Shown in pieces: positions 31,386 through 44,240 of a DNA stretch of 64,000 bases. Positions within the stretch are counted from its first letter, which is position 1; every line of letters begins with the position of its first letter. The stretch spans positions 1,984,001-2,048,000 of the forward strand of contig JANEZZ010001570.1 in assembly GCA_026122225.1 (NCBI GenBank), given 5' to 3'. The notes below the pieces were generated by a model. The model was not told where the DNA came from. It searched no databases and worked only from the letters and a program-made list of their open reading frames with translations. The position numbers and the translations under genes are program-made. Source of the stretch: Heloderma charlesbogerti. Its lineage: Eukaryota > Chordata > Lepidosauria > Squamata > Helodermatidae.

Positions 31386-33299
31386 GGCAGTCCTTCAAAT
31401 ATTCTGGTCCTAAGGTGACCCAGGTTTCTTGGTCACCAAGCTCGGCCTACAGCTGGATTGAAATGGATCTAGATAACCTTTTTCATCAACAAAAATACCT
31501 ATAGCAGAGAAGCCATTCTCCAACACCTGCCCAAGAATGGAATATTAGAGACTGGCTAGAAATTCTCCAATATGGTGAGACTAAGGGAGGGCTTTCTCCA
31601 ACACCAACACCTCTTTCAAACATGGAGGGATCAGAACTTCCCACAATGAAGCCTTCATCACTCCCACCAGCACTCACTCAACCAGTCCAACCCTGACTAC
31701 TCTTATTAGTCAGGATGGGCAAGGATCAGGTAAACATCTAGTAGTCCTCGCCTCTCCAAAAATCCTGTCCACATCCTCAGTCTGCACAAATGGAAAAAAT
31801 ATATAATTTAAAGGTACACATTGTAGCATCTAAGTTGTATATATACTTTATCTACAAAATGCCTTGCAAATTGGTCACAGCAGCTACATACAGCAGATTT
31901 GAATATATCAATTTCAATATATCAGTTTTTTTCTTCCTTTTCTTTTGTTGAAATTTATAATAAATAATAAACAATCAACAATAAGTCATTAAAAATTGGT
32001 CACAGTGGGCTACTGAGCATCCCTCCCCCCCACCATCTAAGTCAAGACATAAATGATCTGCAAGTACTCAGAACAGCTCTGCTAGCCAGCTTTGAGTAGA
32101 TGCAATGGTGGTGTAAAAGAAATATTTCTTTGCCATCATCAGCACCACAGAGTAGGCTCTACTATCAGTTCTAACCAGTGTTAGATCATATTTGTCATGG
32201 GTCTTCCACCACTATCACTCATCTTCTCTGCCATTCCATTACTGTCAGCTACTCAGACCACCAAGGAGCTAACTTAGCTCCAGATCTAGAAAGAGAACAT
32301 TCCGGAGCAATTGTGTCAACCACATAGCCCATTTCCCCATTCCAAAAGTCGACCAAGGCTTCAACAGATTTGCCAGCTTCTGTGACAAAAATAGTCCCCA
32401 TGAACCATCAGAAAACCATTTGGATACATCAGTCTTGGGGGTGGGGGGGCGGATCCCTTGCAAATACAGTTCGTAGCTTGGTTTTTCCCAGTAGCTGGTA
32501 GCAATACACATGAATATTGCAGGTAGGCAGCATTACTGTAGCATGAATAAAGAAATGTGATGGCACTGAAATTTTAAATGATCTGTAATGCCTTCACGTT
32601 TTCACTCTTGTTAGCATCTAGCTGTCTGGCATGTTGCAAAAAAACACAAAAAAGCCCTCTGTGCCATTAATATATGAAGAGTGAAGACCCAAATCTTTAT
32701 ATCTTTCAACATTGTGTGATTTTCAGTAGGGAAAATATAAATCACTGTGTTTGACATGAATGATAAAAGCATCAATAAAAGAAAGTAATCATTCTCTGCT
32801 GTTTTGGTTTTAATACCCCCATTATTCTTAAATAGTTGCCATCAATACTGGGTACTGGGTAATGTCCCTATTAGCTAGATATGTGTCATATACAAAGACA
32901 CACCCAGACAAGCAATGTGGACAAGGTGAAAGAGCAAAGATGAGAAACCTCATGAGCTGAAAGAGATTTACTCTTTTTTTAAATGCTGGTGGATGGAAGT
33001 CCTGGTGCTTCTCAGCTAATCAGAAAAGTGTGAGAAACCATGATGGCAGATGGACTGATTATGTCACATTGGTTGAGTCTACTCTTTCCTTCTTGTGGGA
33101 ATTCATATGGCATGGCTGGCCTGACAGACCTCAGACTCAAACTGTATGCCAGTCAGTTAGGTAGAAATGGAAAGCCATTCCCAAGGAGGAATGAAATCCT
33201 AGCCAATTGTAAAATGGCATGCAGGGAAACTTAAAAACCATGATAGTTCCAGGGAAGCTGGAGAATTTCATTCAGTCTGCATTTTTAAGTAGACCAACC
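31386..33299. other. Mostly unique AT-rich sequence
   Basis: No exon recognised. About 31930-31990 has an L1-tail-like style (GAAATTTATAATAAATAATA). The open frames are below 90 codons without domains. Confidence 0.35.
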
Positions 33300-33665
33300 T
33301 AATTCACACTTTCTGGACTCAGAACACAGTTACCCTTTGCATTCTGCACATTTCTGGATTTTGCAATACAACTCTCAGCTCACACAGTACATACCAAAAT
33401 GTATATGTTAGAGAACGTTGCATACCAAATTACATTAGGGGAAGATACATTAAAAAATGTGTATATTAGGGAAATACACATATACAATGCATATATTAGG
33501 AAATGGTGTGTATGAAAAGAAATGGAAATTCTGGGGCTTTGTGTGTGTGTGTGGGGGTGAGGGAATCACAGAATGATGCGTAACCTGGACAGAATGGCCG
33601 TATGATTGAATAATATCCTGATGGACTGGATATGATAGGGCTGATTTGTACATCTCTAGACAGGT
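33300..33665. repeat. Old AT-rich repeat ending GTACATCTCTAG
   Basis: It contains repeated ATATTAGG and TACATTA words, a (TG)n tract (about 33539-33554) and ends GTACATCTCTAG. That end resembles a decayed hAT terminus (CATCYCTA). Its AT-rich words recall the 6890 repeat. The left end and duplication are not identified. Confidence 0.3.
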
Positions 33666-34474
33666 CATCATGTACGTGCTAAAAGGGGATCTGAAGGAAT
33701 TGCTGGAAGAAATGTTTCCAGGCAGCTAGTTTTATTTATCTTCTTCAGAGCATGTTTCTTGTGGGGGATGGGGGTGTTATCTGGGAAGAGCCATTCATGT
33801 TACAAATGGTGTCACCCAGGCAGAGGCTTGTGGGCCAAAACACAGACTCAGAGCAATCTTTTTAAAGATAGTTGTGCAGTGCCAAAATAGGGTCTGCCCT
33901 ACCATTAGGCAGAGTGAGACAACCACCTCGGGGAACAGATGCTGACAGAAGACAGAGCAGTATGTGCCACATGGCCTGTTCTGTGTGCCCTAAACTAACC
34001 TGCTGCCCTCAGGTGCAATGGAGGTCGCTGTCCCAATGCTGAAGTAAAATTAAACTACCAGTCCAGTCACCTGGGAGGGGGGGCATCTTGACCTTTTGTA
34101 GGAGCTGTATATGCAGATGGTCTGTGAGATATCATCTTTGTTTCATCTTAAGTTGTTTTCTTGGTCTGAGGGGGCATCTTCCCATACATTTGCTGCTACC
34201 TGACATGGCACAAGGACGCTGCAAATAGAGCACTTTGTGGAAGAGACAGCAGGCAGCAGCAGTAAATCCCTGCCTCACCCCAGCTCTGAGGCTGCTGCCC
34301 ACCTGACAGTGCCCAGGGCCACCTCAAAAAGGGCACATTGCGTGGAGGAGGCAGCAGAAGGCCCTCCCGGCCCTTCCAGCCTCCACCCACCAAAACCCCC
34401 ACAAAGACACAGGCAGCTCCACATATGGTGGAGCAAAGGCCTACAGAATAGCCATTACTGACACCACTCATCGT
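33666..34474. other. Unrecognised sequence, GC-richer at the right
   Basis: 34190-34460 is rich in GCAGCAG and GGCAGCAG words. The overlapping open frames on both strands have no domain. Confidence 0.3.
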
Positions 34475-34880
34475 GAGGGATGGCCCGACCCCCGCCCCAA
34501 GCTTGGGTCCTCCAGGCACCCGCCCAGTTGCTGACACAGCTCACATACGCCCAGACCTGCGCATGAGTTCCCCCCTGCTCACTGAGCCACCCACACTCAC
34601 CCCATGGGCCATTTACGCCTGTAATCTTATGCATATCGGCCATTCACAGGGCCGTTTCGCATAAAATCGGATGTACGTGTTTTTGCGCTTGTCATTTTCT
34701 TTTGCAAAATGGCAGCCGCGGGCTCTCCAGATAGGCCCAGGGTGAGTGTAGGTGGCTCGGCAAGTGCAGGGGGAGCTCAAGCAGGGCAGGGGCCAGGCAG
34801 GTGCAGCTCAGGGCAGTGGGAGGGGGGGAGTCCTCTGGATTCCCAGGTTCCCACCCAATCGGGTGCTCGGAGCATCCCTA
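34475..34880. mobile_element. Older hAT-like element (406 bp)
   Basis: It starts GAGGGATGGCCC and ends AGCATCCCTA, matching the TAGGGATG ... CATCCCTA ends of the younger family with one terminal base changed. The 8 bases outside (CTCATCGT at 34467-34474, CTCACAGT at 34881-34888) agree at six of eight positions, as for a decayed duplication. Inside are CAAAATGGCAGCCGCGG and CAGGGTGAGT, echoing the ATGGCGGC and donor-like motifs. No coding capacity. Confidence 0.55.
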
Positions 34881-34888
34881 CTCACAGT

Positions 34889-35404
34889 TAACAGCTCTAT
34901 CCCGGGTGGAGCACACATGAGAATACAAGACAGCTGTTTCTGACACCACACTGACTCCACTGGGCAGGATATAGGCATTGGATGTCCAGCCATCCTGCCT
35001 GCCTGCCTGGTAGAGTCCATTGGGTTCAGCAGCCTGACTGAGCCTGTGAACCTGCCTTACAAGATGCTGTATCGTGTACCACTAGGAGCAGGACAGTGGT
35101 GCCCCCCTCCCATTCCAGGCAGCCAAGGAGAAAGTGTGGACTCTCTTGTGGAAGTGTGGAATGCAGAGCCACAGAAGGTGCACTTTGCCTCTGACATTTG
35201 GAGCAGATGTGAAGCAGTGCATGCCTACCTGTCCCTCCCAGTGGAGTATGAGCAGCCTGGGTGGGGACAGGATCAGACGTCAACACTGTTGTGCCGTTCT
35301 TCTTAATGCCAAGATCATGGGCTTGTACCATACCTCAGCAGAAATCTCAAGGTGAGAAGAATATGCAGGACATGCAGCAGACTGGGCTTATGAGCATTGG
35401 TTGT
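34889..35404. other. Unrecognised sequence
   Basis: Short overlapping open frames only; no repeat signature recognised. Confidence 0.3.
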
Positions 35405-35975
35405 GTCACTCCAAATATCATCTCAGTGTGCGGCCACTGTAAAAAAGGCAAACTCCATGTTGGGCATCATTAGAAAAGGAATTGAGAATAAAACTGCCAA
35501 TATCATACTGCCCTTATACAAATCTGTGGTGTGACCACACTTGGAATACTGTGTCCAGTTCTGGTCACCACACCTAAAAAAATATACTGTAGAGCTGGAA
35601 AAAGTGCAGAAAGAGGCAACTATAATGATCAAGGGGCTGGAGCATCTCCCCTATGAGAAGGTTACAACCGCTGGGATTGTTTAGCTTGGGAAAAAGGAGG
35701 GTCAGGGGAGACATGTTAGAGGTCTACAAAATTATGCAAGGTGTGGAGAATGTGGATAGGGAGACATTTGTCTCCCTCTCTCACAATACTAGAACCCAGG
35801 GTCATCCCATGAAGCCGGTTGGTGGGAGATTCAGGACAGATACGTAAAAGGAAGTACTTCTTCACACAGCACATACTTAAACTTTGGAATTCACTACCAC
35901 AGGATGTAGTGATGGCCACCAACTTAGATGGCTTTAAAAGGGGGTTGGACACATTCCAGGAGGAAAAGGCTATCA
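35405..35975 (+). mobile_element. CR1-like LINE, C-terminal ORF2 and 3' UTR start
   Basis: It shows the CR1 C-terminal word order in diverged form: ACTTGGAATACTGTGTCCAG (LEYCVQFW in CR1), CTATGAGAAGG, TTTAGCTTGGGAAAAAGGAG, AGACATGTTAGAGGTCTAC, and then GGCTTTAAAAGGGGGTTGGA. Several frameshifts are present. It is a different CR1 subfamily from the two copies at 22.7-31.4 kb. Confidence 0.75.
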
Positions 35976-37499
35976 ACAGGCCCACTTGGGGCTCCCTCAG
36001 CCATGCACTGCATGTACCAGGATGTGGGGACGAGGTGCAACTCAGGATGCTGGAGACACATTGTGGAGCCATTCCTCCGATGCACTACTTTTAATGTGAA
36101 GAATAGACCCAACCCCCATGTAACTGCTGCATATTTAAAAGGGGCAGACCCATGAAGTGGTGCAGCTAGGGCTGGGCCTTAGGTCCAAAGTCCAGGGGGC
36201 CAACACCCCAGGGCCCCCCAAAATGAGCACCCAGAGAGCAGCAGGTGATGAGGGCAGGAGATGCAAACTCCATTTTATCCCTGTAGTCATGATGGGGCTA
36301 TCACTTAAGTGAATTTAAAATGCAAAACTGGAACTTGCTGTTATCGTTATGGTTTTAATTCAGGGCTCACAAACATTTTTGTGGTTGTTGTTGCTCTAAC
36401 GTATCAGGAAAGTAGAAACAGTTTTAAAGTTGAAGGGGGGAGAATGAAATGTTACTTGTGTGTTTCACAACTGAAGTAATACAGAGGCCATCTACCCCCC
36501 ACCCCCACCCCATAAGGCCATTGCATCCAGGATCTAAAATTACCTAGGTGCACTACTGGACCCATGGATAGAATACATGTGGCTGCCCCATCACATCTAG
36601 TTTACCCTTTAGCTCATACAACATGTGTTTAGTTCTCATTTATTTTGTTTACACTGCAACCTTGCACATGTCTACTTAAAAGTAATCTCACTGAGTACGG
36701 TGAGGCTAACTTACACATACGTAGGTATAGGACTGCAGTCTTTAAAAGGTTATATCCCATTTCCCATTCATACCTATGCTTAGCATGATGAGGACTAAGC
36801 TTGGAAGCCAAAGGCTAAGCTGAGCAGAAAGTTTGATCCGGGTTTCTCCAGAAACCAAACCCAACTTTCTCTTTCAGTGCATCACACTGTCTCCCTGTCT
36901 GGATGTAATCTGAACTATCACCTACAGGAGCCAAATGATCATCTTCTGATTGCAAAAAAAGGTGTGGGGAGCTATGTTGAACCAAAGCTGCCCCAGGTCC
37001 AAATAGACAATTCTGACCTTGTGTTTTTAATTTACATACATGGTTCCACTTTTTGGAGCAAGTCACAATGACATTGCTGCAAGAGTGCCTTAACTGGGGA
37101 TGCAGTCATGCTTTTCGCTTTCAGCATGCCTTGAAGCAATTTGACATCAATAATACTATTTAAAAATTGCCCTATCTTAGCACACCAACAAAAAGCAATA
37201 AAATGTAAAATTTGCTTTGAAGACTGGATGGTTTTTAAATGACAGTAAATCCAAGTAACTCTTAAGAGGCTCAGTTGACATATGTTAAACATACATAGAC
37301 TTCTTCCAGTTTTCTCTGTAAAGTATGCACAAGAACTACTCCCTGTATTCACAGAGTTTTAGTTACAGATTGTGCCTTAATAGTTAATGAAATATGGTGG
37401 GCTGCCTCACACAGTAGTTTTTGTCCAGACAATCAAACCCAGCTCTCCCCATGCATCTATGTTCACAAGAAGAACATTGTCAGGCAATGAGTCCTTTTC
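35976..37499. other. Mostly unique sequence
   Basis: 36640-36745 contains the CTACTTAAAAGTAATCTCACTGAG style of an old reptile repeat. 36166-36230 (GCTGGGCCTTAGG, GGGGGCC) could be a decayed DNA-transposon end. No exon recognised. Confidence 0.3.
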
Positions 37500-38610
37500 A
37501 CCTGCTCTCTGGTGCAACAGCTACAGCCTTATCTAGACAACTCAGACCTGGCCTCAGTTCTCCATGTCCTAATTACTTCCATATTGGATGACTGCAGTGT
37601 TCTCTGTATGAGGCTGCCTTTGAAGACAATCTGGAAACTTATTTATTATTTTATTTATTACATTTCAAATCCACCCAATAACTAAAGTTCTCTGAACTGA
37701 TTACAAACAGTTAAAAAACTAAAATCCCATAGAACTGTTTAAAAATATAAAATATAATAGATATTTAAAAGAATAGAATGCAATATAACGCAAAACAGTA
37801 AACAGCACAGGAATAAATCAAACAGCCATACAACTCTAGAACTAAGTCTCTAAAATGCCTGGGAGAAAAAAAAGGTCCTTGCCCTGGCACCAAAAAGATA
37901 ACGTAGGTGCCAGGTGACCCTCTTTGGGGACTTTATTCCATAAGTGGGGTGCCACCACTGGGAAGGCCCTCTCTCTCTTGTAGCCTCCCATCTAGCTTCC
38001 TTTAAGAGGGGCGCATCTGAAGGAGAGCTTTCTGAAGATGGCCTGAGGGTCCAAGTAGATGCATACTTCCATCGGTTCAAAATCTGGTGGCCCAATTACT
38101 TTGTGGAACTTGAGATCAAAGCATATTACTGCACTCAGTTGCCTGTTTGTTTCTGGGCTCAGTTTAAATGTCTGGTTTAAAACTGTGAGTAAAAGACTTG
38201 GGGGGCATGTTATCTCGGGGACCTTCTGCTCCCATAGAAACTTGCCGACCAGTTAAGATCAGCATCAGAGGCTCTTCTCATGGTTCCATCCTTACAGATG
38301 GGTAGATATCAATGACAGGGCCTTTTCAGTGCTGGTGCCAAGATTGTGGACCTCCTTCCCTGTGGAGATCCATTGGCCCCTTCTTTTAATATTTAGATGC
38401 TGACTGAAAACTGTTATAGTTTAGCAAGCTTTGGATTTTTAAATGTTATTATCTGTATGCCTGGTTAAGCTTGCTGTGTTTAATCTGCTGGTTTGATTTT
38501 GTTTTTCAATCTTTCAGCAAGAAACTGGCATGATCACCTGATCCATATCAAGAGCATGTTCTGGTCTGGATCCAGGCCTCCATGGCTGCCTTTTGTTTTA
38601 AAGAAAGGTG
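37500..38610 (+). mobile_element. L2-like LINE, split by an antisense L2-like 3' fragment
   Basis: 37500-37633 and 38060-38610 read as plus-strand L2-like C-terminal sequence and 3' UTR (CTGGATGACTGCAGTG style, TTTCTGGGCTCAGTTTAAA, then GGGCCTTTTCAGTGCTGGTG). Between them, 37634-38059 is antisense. It has a reversed 3' tail (TATTATTTTATTTATTACAT) followed by minus-strand HPTYGIKSPKRVTWHLRYLF-type coding remnants. So one L2 3' end inserted into another. Old and full of frameshifts. Confidence 0.55.
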
Positions 38611-40084
38611 GGTAGTTTAAGCATGTACCTTAAAAAGTGTAAATAATGCCGTGTGTACTTTGGCCCCAAGTAACATTAGCATGATTTTTTAAAGTGTTTT
38701 CTTGTGGGGGTTTTGCTTTTGTTTTTAAGCAGTGGCCACCATTAGGTAAAATTTTCCTGTACATACACAAAAAAAACACACCTTTACCTGCCAAAGTGAT
38801 ATTATAAATATAATTCTCTGAAAGTATCAAAGGATTTGGGGGGAATTGCAACAGTTAGCCAACATTGTTACAAAAGTAAAGAGCTACTATAACAGATCAC
38901 TTATCTCACACTGATACCTTTACTGTCTTGGGAGAAGAGGTTCAGTGGAGAGAGTATCAAGCATTATGAAAAATTTATATTTTAATCATAGATCTTTCCA
39001 GCACTCTGATTATTGGTGCATTCTGTATTCAAAGAAAAGGAGAACATTGCATCTGTCTTTCACTGAGCCATGAGCAAGCGAAAATGTACTTGTAGTAATC
39101 CTATACTTAAAAATTATGCAATTATTTTCAGTATGAAGCGCCTACACAGTACCTATTTCCCCTCCCCCCACCCTACACAGACAAAAGATGACAACTTTGT
39201 GATTCAGCTTCATGAATAGCAACATCTACGTTTAAAAGTAGATACTACTCTTGGGGAAATATTAGATGGACACTAAGATTTAATGCAGTACCTATTTATG
39301 TGCAAAGATACTAGAGGTTGTGTTTGACCACATACACACTTTGACCACATACACAAAAGGACGTTCATTTGAGAAGAGGAAGCCTAGTATTTTAAGTGCA
39401 GGCTTCCATGTTCAGATTGTCTCCACTGCATAATGTGGTGTGCACATTATTCATTTATTTATTTATTTAATGCATTTCTTAGCGAGCAAACCTATGCCTT
39501 CCAAAGGAGCATGGATGTCGGAGCATGAACATCCAGTGCTCTGCCAGCAGACACCCAACAGACCAGAAGGAGTGAAGGAGGTGATCTTCACTTTCCATCT
39601 TCCTTTCTGTTTATTTTCTTTAATTTAGTGGAGTCCCAGGGATGGAGGTGGGAACGGAAGCTGGGAGACTTCAGGGTGTTGAGGATCCTGAGCGACTCCC
39701 CTCTCCAACTCCTTCTCCCTCATTTGCATCTTCACCTGAGGTCGGAGTCAGGAGCGGAAGTTGCTGCTATACTTTCTATGGTGGCTGCAAGAAGCAGGAG
39801 AAAACAATCCCCATTCCGATTGCCCCCTACCAAGGTCTTAGCTGTGCCTATGATCTCAGATGGGGAACTCCAAAATAACCTATGGTCCCTGAGGCACTTT
39901 CCCAGGGACCACAGGATTCCCTTCCAGGCCTACAAACATCCGAAGACATCTTACAATATAAACTATGCAATTCTATATTAATATCACAAGTTCATAATAT
40001 CATAAACCAATTGTAAACCAATTTAAGAATAACCCTGTAGCAAAAGCAGCATATATAAGAAAAGCCTTAAAAGCCAAGGAAAAC
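38611..40084. other. Mostly unique sequence
   Basis: 39455-39475 is an ATTTATTTATTTA tract. The 117- and 78-codon plus-strand frames at 39628-39981 overlap in different frames and show no recognisable domain, so no gene is called. Confidence 0.35.
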
Positions 40085-41190
40085 AAATAGGTTTTTTTAA
40101 ACCAATAGATAAAACCAACTATGTATGTCTTGGGAGGCAGTCCCATAGGGCACTGAGAAGGCCCTGTCTCTAGTGCTTGCCAGTCCTACAATTCTTGATG
40201 GTGGGCCTGTGAGCAGGACGTCCAGTGATGACCTTAGCACATGGGCAAGTTCGTAAGGGCATAGGTGGTCCTTCAAATAATGTAGACCTAAACTGTTTAA
40301 AGCCTTAAAAGTAAAAACCAGCACTTTAAATTGGGCCCAGAAATGTGCCAGCAACCAGTGCAGTCGGAACAGAACAGCTATGATATGAGCCAACCATCTA
40401 GTCCCACCAAGGACTCAAGTAGCTACATTCTGTACCAGCTGAAGCTTCCAAGTCATCTTCAAAGCCCGCACCCCATACAGTGCATTACAGGAGACCAGTC
40501 TAGATGTAACTAGTTCACGAGTAACAGAGGCTAGGCTCACTTTCCCTAGATAGGTTCACCGCTGACACAGGGAATTAGTAGGTGGTATAAGTAGGTGGGA
40601 AACAAGGGAGAGCTGCATGCCATCTGCCTATTGGCAACAAAACCTCCAGATAACTTTCCCCAGTGATTTCATTTAAATGTTAAATAGTATGTGGGGACAG
40701 AATGGAACCTTCTGTTATCCCATAGACTGAAGACAGAGCAGAAGTCCCCAGTCCCCACTAACTTCTGAAACTGACCTGTCAGGTAGGATTGGAGCCACTG
40801 TAACGTTGTGTCTCCTAAACCCAACCATGCCAGGTGATTCAGTAGGATACCAGGATTAATGGTGTCCAAAGCTGATGAGAGGTCTAGGAGAACTAACAGA
40901 TTTGCATTCTGCCTGTCCATTCTCAGACACAAGTCATCTACCAGACTGGGCTGGGTAAGGCTGTTTTATTTCCCAAACCAGACTCAAATTTGGATTGGAA
41001 TGGATCCAAATAACCAGTTGCTTCCAAGACTCCCTGCATCTGATAAGCTACTGTCTGCACCAGAATCTTGCTCAAGAATGGAGGATTATTCACAGGGTGG
41101 TAATTATCACAGTCTGTAGAATCTGAGTTTGACTTTTTTCCAGAGGATCTAAATACCACCTCCTTTACAGTGATAGGCACCATTCCCCCC
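40085..41190 (-). mobile_element. L2-like LINE, RT to 3' UTR, antisense
   Basis: The minus strand gives PFQSKFESGLGNKTAL, then LLVLLDLSSALDTINPGILL (the RT block of L2-like elements, usual form DFS.AFDTI.H), then LHWLLAHFWAQFKVLVFTFK and LNSLGLHYLKDHLCPYE. All match the plus-strand copies at 45-50 kb. Stops and frameshifts throughout. Confidence 0.75.
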
Positions 41191-41572
41191 CTCAGAGAAA
41201 CATTTATTACTTCTGAAGTCCAAACTCCCAGACCTGTCCAGGAGGACAGAGTTCAGTACCACCCACTGTCCACACATACAATGGATGTGCAGAGAAGAGC
41301 ACTAACTTCTTAAGAGGGCTCTTTTAACAGGTCGGTGGCATTCATGAAAGCATGCAAGGAGCTAATTCTGTACCAGTAGTACATACCAGAGTATTTGAAG
41401 TAAAGGAGGGGCCTTCACACATATGCAGGATGCCATTTTATCATCACTGAATGTCCATTGTCCACCGCCATTTCCAACATATCTGAAATCTGGGAAGGTC
41501 GCCAAGGTTAGAGGACATGATGTCTCAGAAGTTCTGAGCCCCAGCAACTCTTATTTTACAAAATCAAGCAAC
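41191..41572. other. Unrecognised sequence
   Basis: Possibly more of the same old L2 at the left; nothing definite. Confidence 0.3.
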
Positions 41573-41588
41573 ATACATACTGCAAAAT

Positions 41589-42264
41589 TAGACCAAGGGG
41601 GAACATTTTATCATTTATGGTGGACTTGTAAAAAAGCTAAAACATTTTGGAAACCAATACAGTCTTTAGCTCAAAGAATATTAAAGACTACTATAGAACT
41701 AAAACCAGAAACATTTTTATTGGGACTAACAGATAAACATGTAAAAGAGAAGGGAGGAACCCTCTTTCTCTACATGATAAAGGCTGCAAGGTTATTGTAT
41801 GCACAAAAGTGGAAGAATGAAACAATACCAACTGTATTGGAACTGATGAAAATGATGAAAAGTGATGGAACTGGCAGAGATGGCAAAACTTACTATTATA
41901 ATTAAAGAAGGGTCAACAACTAAATTTATGTTAGATTGGAAACCTTTTATAGAATTTGTACAAGAAATAAGAGAAAAATGATATCTATGTATGTGGATTT
42001 TGAACTTTGAGATGGTTGATTCTCTTCTTTCTGTTGTTAAAATTAGGAGAAAGGAGATAATGTCTGTAAACTCGAAGTATGATATACAACTAAGATAAGA
42101 ACTAGAGAATAATAATAATAATAATAATAAGCATTTGTTGTGTAAGGGGAGCCAAAGGTCTTACAATCTTAAAAGATATTTTAGTGTATGTGTATTGTTG
42201 TTGTGTTGCTGTTGTTGTTGTGTTTTGTTTTTCTTTTTTTAACAAAAAATATTATTTTTAAAAA
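41589..42264 (+). mobile_element. L1-clade LINE, 5'-truncated, with 16-bp duplication
   Basis: The first bases encode GGTFYHLWWTCKKAKTFWKP and then FLLGLTDKHVKEKGG and LFLYMIKAARLLYAQKWK. That is the C-terminal end of an L1-type ORF2 protein, including the WWTC block. A 3' UTR and a short T/A-rich tail follow. A perfect 16-bp duplication, ATACATACTGCAAAAT, stands at 41573-41588 and 42265-42280, so the insertion is complete and only 676 bp long. It is the sole L1-clade element seen in the window. Confidence 0.92.
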
Positions 42265-42489
42265 ATACATACTGCAAAATGAAAACTTGTATCACAAAAA
42301 GCTCCACCCTCTTGCATGCTAGGGAAGCTTTAAAAATAGTGATTATCAGGAGAAAAATCAAAGTTCGTATGCCTCAGAAATAATCCTATTCCATTTAACA
42401 GAGAACAGAGAAATATTAACTGTCTCTGTGTTTTGGCACCAGGAAAAGAGACACTAACTTTTTGGCTTGTTTGTCTTTTTTAATCAACA

Positions 42490-42576
42490 GGAATCATAGA
42501 ATCATAGAATAGTAGGGTTGGAAGGGGCCTACAAGGCCATCAAGTCCAACCCCCTGCTCAGTGCAGGAATCCACTG
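42490..42576 (-). mobile_element. CR1 3' end only, antisense
   Basis: About 85 bp: repeated CATAGAAT words, then AGTAGGGTTGGAAGGGGCCT and CCCCCTGCTCAGTGCAGGAA. It is nearly identical to the 3' end of the CR1 at 22.68 kb. This is a severely 5'-truncated CR1 insertion. Confidence 0.9.
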
Positions 42577-43875
42577 GAGAAATTATCTCCAGTTTAAACT
42601 AGGGACCAGGGCATGAATACATTATCAAAATTGGGTAGAGGAATTACTATTTCATTAAATATCAAGCAATTTTTATTTTAGAGCAATCTTTAACCTAAAC
42701 AATTTCCTCTACTATAGCCCTAAGAACTGCTGGAGGATCACAATGCAAAACGGCACTGAATAGTTCTCAGAAGATGCTTTGGAATTTCATTGCAGATTTC
42801 AATCAATCAGTCATCAATCAATCAATTTTATTACGGTCATAGACCAGCAAGTCACAGATTTCAGTCAATATGAAATTAGAGATTTTTGAAGAATTTGATA
42901 TTTGTGAATTCTGACATCAACCTGATCTGCACCTATTGTGTGGATTGGAAGTTAGTTATCCACCAGCTTTCACACTTTCTGGAGGTTCTTGGCACAAAAA
43001 CATATAAAAATACATTGAAAAAAATGTATTCTGAGAAAAAAATGCATTTATGTATTGAAATGCAATTTTTGGTGCAGAGTTTCTTTTAGTATCTCAGATT
43101 AATGCAGATTGCAGAAACAGAATGGAATGGAGTATGCATGAACACATGCAAAAGTGACACAAAGTGAAACAGTCCCTATATGTAATATTGTGTATTCAAC
43201 TTTCACTTGAATAATCTTAATAACTCCAAGCACAAGATCTCCATCAGTATGGATCTCCATCATCACAAGATCTCCATTACTTCAGTATCGGCACTGCATG
43301 ACCCACTTTGGAAAATAGGAACAATCAGATGGTTCTGGGAAGAGTTTGGTTTTATGATAAATTCATTACAAGATGCTCATAGGAAGAGGATGTACTATAA
43401 TCTGATAGCAACCTTTGAAGAGAAATAACATTATGAAAACAGAAGTAACTCAGAAGATGACAACCAGATATAATCATGCTACTGGGCCATCACATGTAAT
43501 TGCAAGAAACATAATAAGCCATGCCAGTTTCACTTCTGTTTCTGCTACTCCTCTTTAAAAAAAAACAAAAAACACCTCCCACACCTAGATTGGATCTCTG
43601 CAAGTATAAGTAAACATATTCACTCAGCTATGTGTATAAAAGCATTTTTTGAAGGCTGCAAAACAGCTGCAGAAATGTATTTTGGGAAACAAAATATCTG
43701 TGGAATCATATTATGTATGTCAGTATGAAACATTTAATTTCAAAACTGGTCTGAAATGGCCATATTATATCCATTTCAGATGCTGCTTACACTTTACCGG
43801 CAGACACATGGTTATCACAAGCCTGTGAGTGGTCTCATTAGAACAGGGCTGCCTTCCAGATGTTTTGGATTACAG
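42577..43875. other. Mostly unique sequence with an old AT-rich repeat
   Basis: 43090-43160 carries the CAGATTAATGCAGATTG ... GTATGCATGAACACATGCAA words of the 6890-type repeat. 42801-42830 has an ATCAATCAATCA tract. No gene recognised. Confidence 0.35.
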
Positions 43876-43889
43876 TTACCATAATCCAT

Positions 43890-44226
43890 GACAGGACCAC
43901 GGTGGCTTAGTGGTTAAGACGCTGAACTGCAGACTGGAAGGTCGGCAGTTTGAGACCCAAGTGCTGAGTGACGGAGTGAGCTCCCGTCTTCAGTCCCAGC
44001 TTCTGCCAACCTAGCAGTTCGAAAGCAAGAAATTGCAAGTAGATAAATAGGTACTGCCTCGGCGGGAAAGGTAACAGCATTCCGTGCACCTCGGTGTTCA
44101 GTCATGCCGGGCACATGACCACGGAAGCGTCTTCGGACAGCGCTGGCTCTTTGGCTTAGAAATGGGGATGAGCACCGCACCCTAGAGTCGGACAGGACTG
44201 GTTGGGGACACCTTTACCTTTACCTT
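43890..44226 (+). mobile_element. Sauria SINE copy 2
   Basis: It opens GACAGGACCACGGTGGCTTA with the tRNA-like A-box region, has GGCAGTTTGAGACCC as the degraded B box, and ends GAGTCGGACAGGACTGGTTG then repeated ACCTTT. It is flanked by a 14-bp duplication, TTACCATAATCCAT (43876-43889 and 44227-44240). Full-length, on the plus strand. Confidence 0.93.
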
Positions 44227-44240
44227 TTACCATAATCCAT

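Noticed and set aside
36160..36240. Another hAT-like end (GGGCTGGGCCTTAGG)
   Set aside because: No terminus pair or duplication could be found; similarity to the 58390 element is limited to a few GC-rich words.
43890..43990. tRNA gene candidate
   Set aside because: The A and B boxes belong to the tRNA-derived head of a Sauria SINE. The cloverleaf is degraded and the LINE-type tail and target-site duplication show retroposition.
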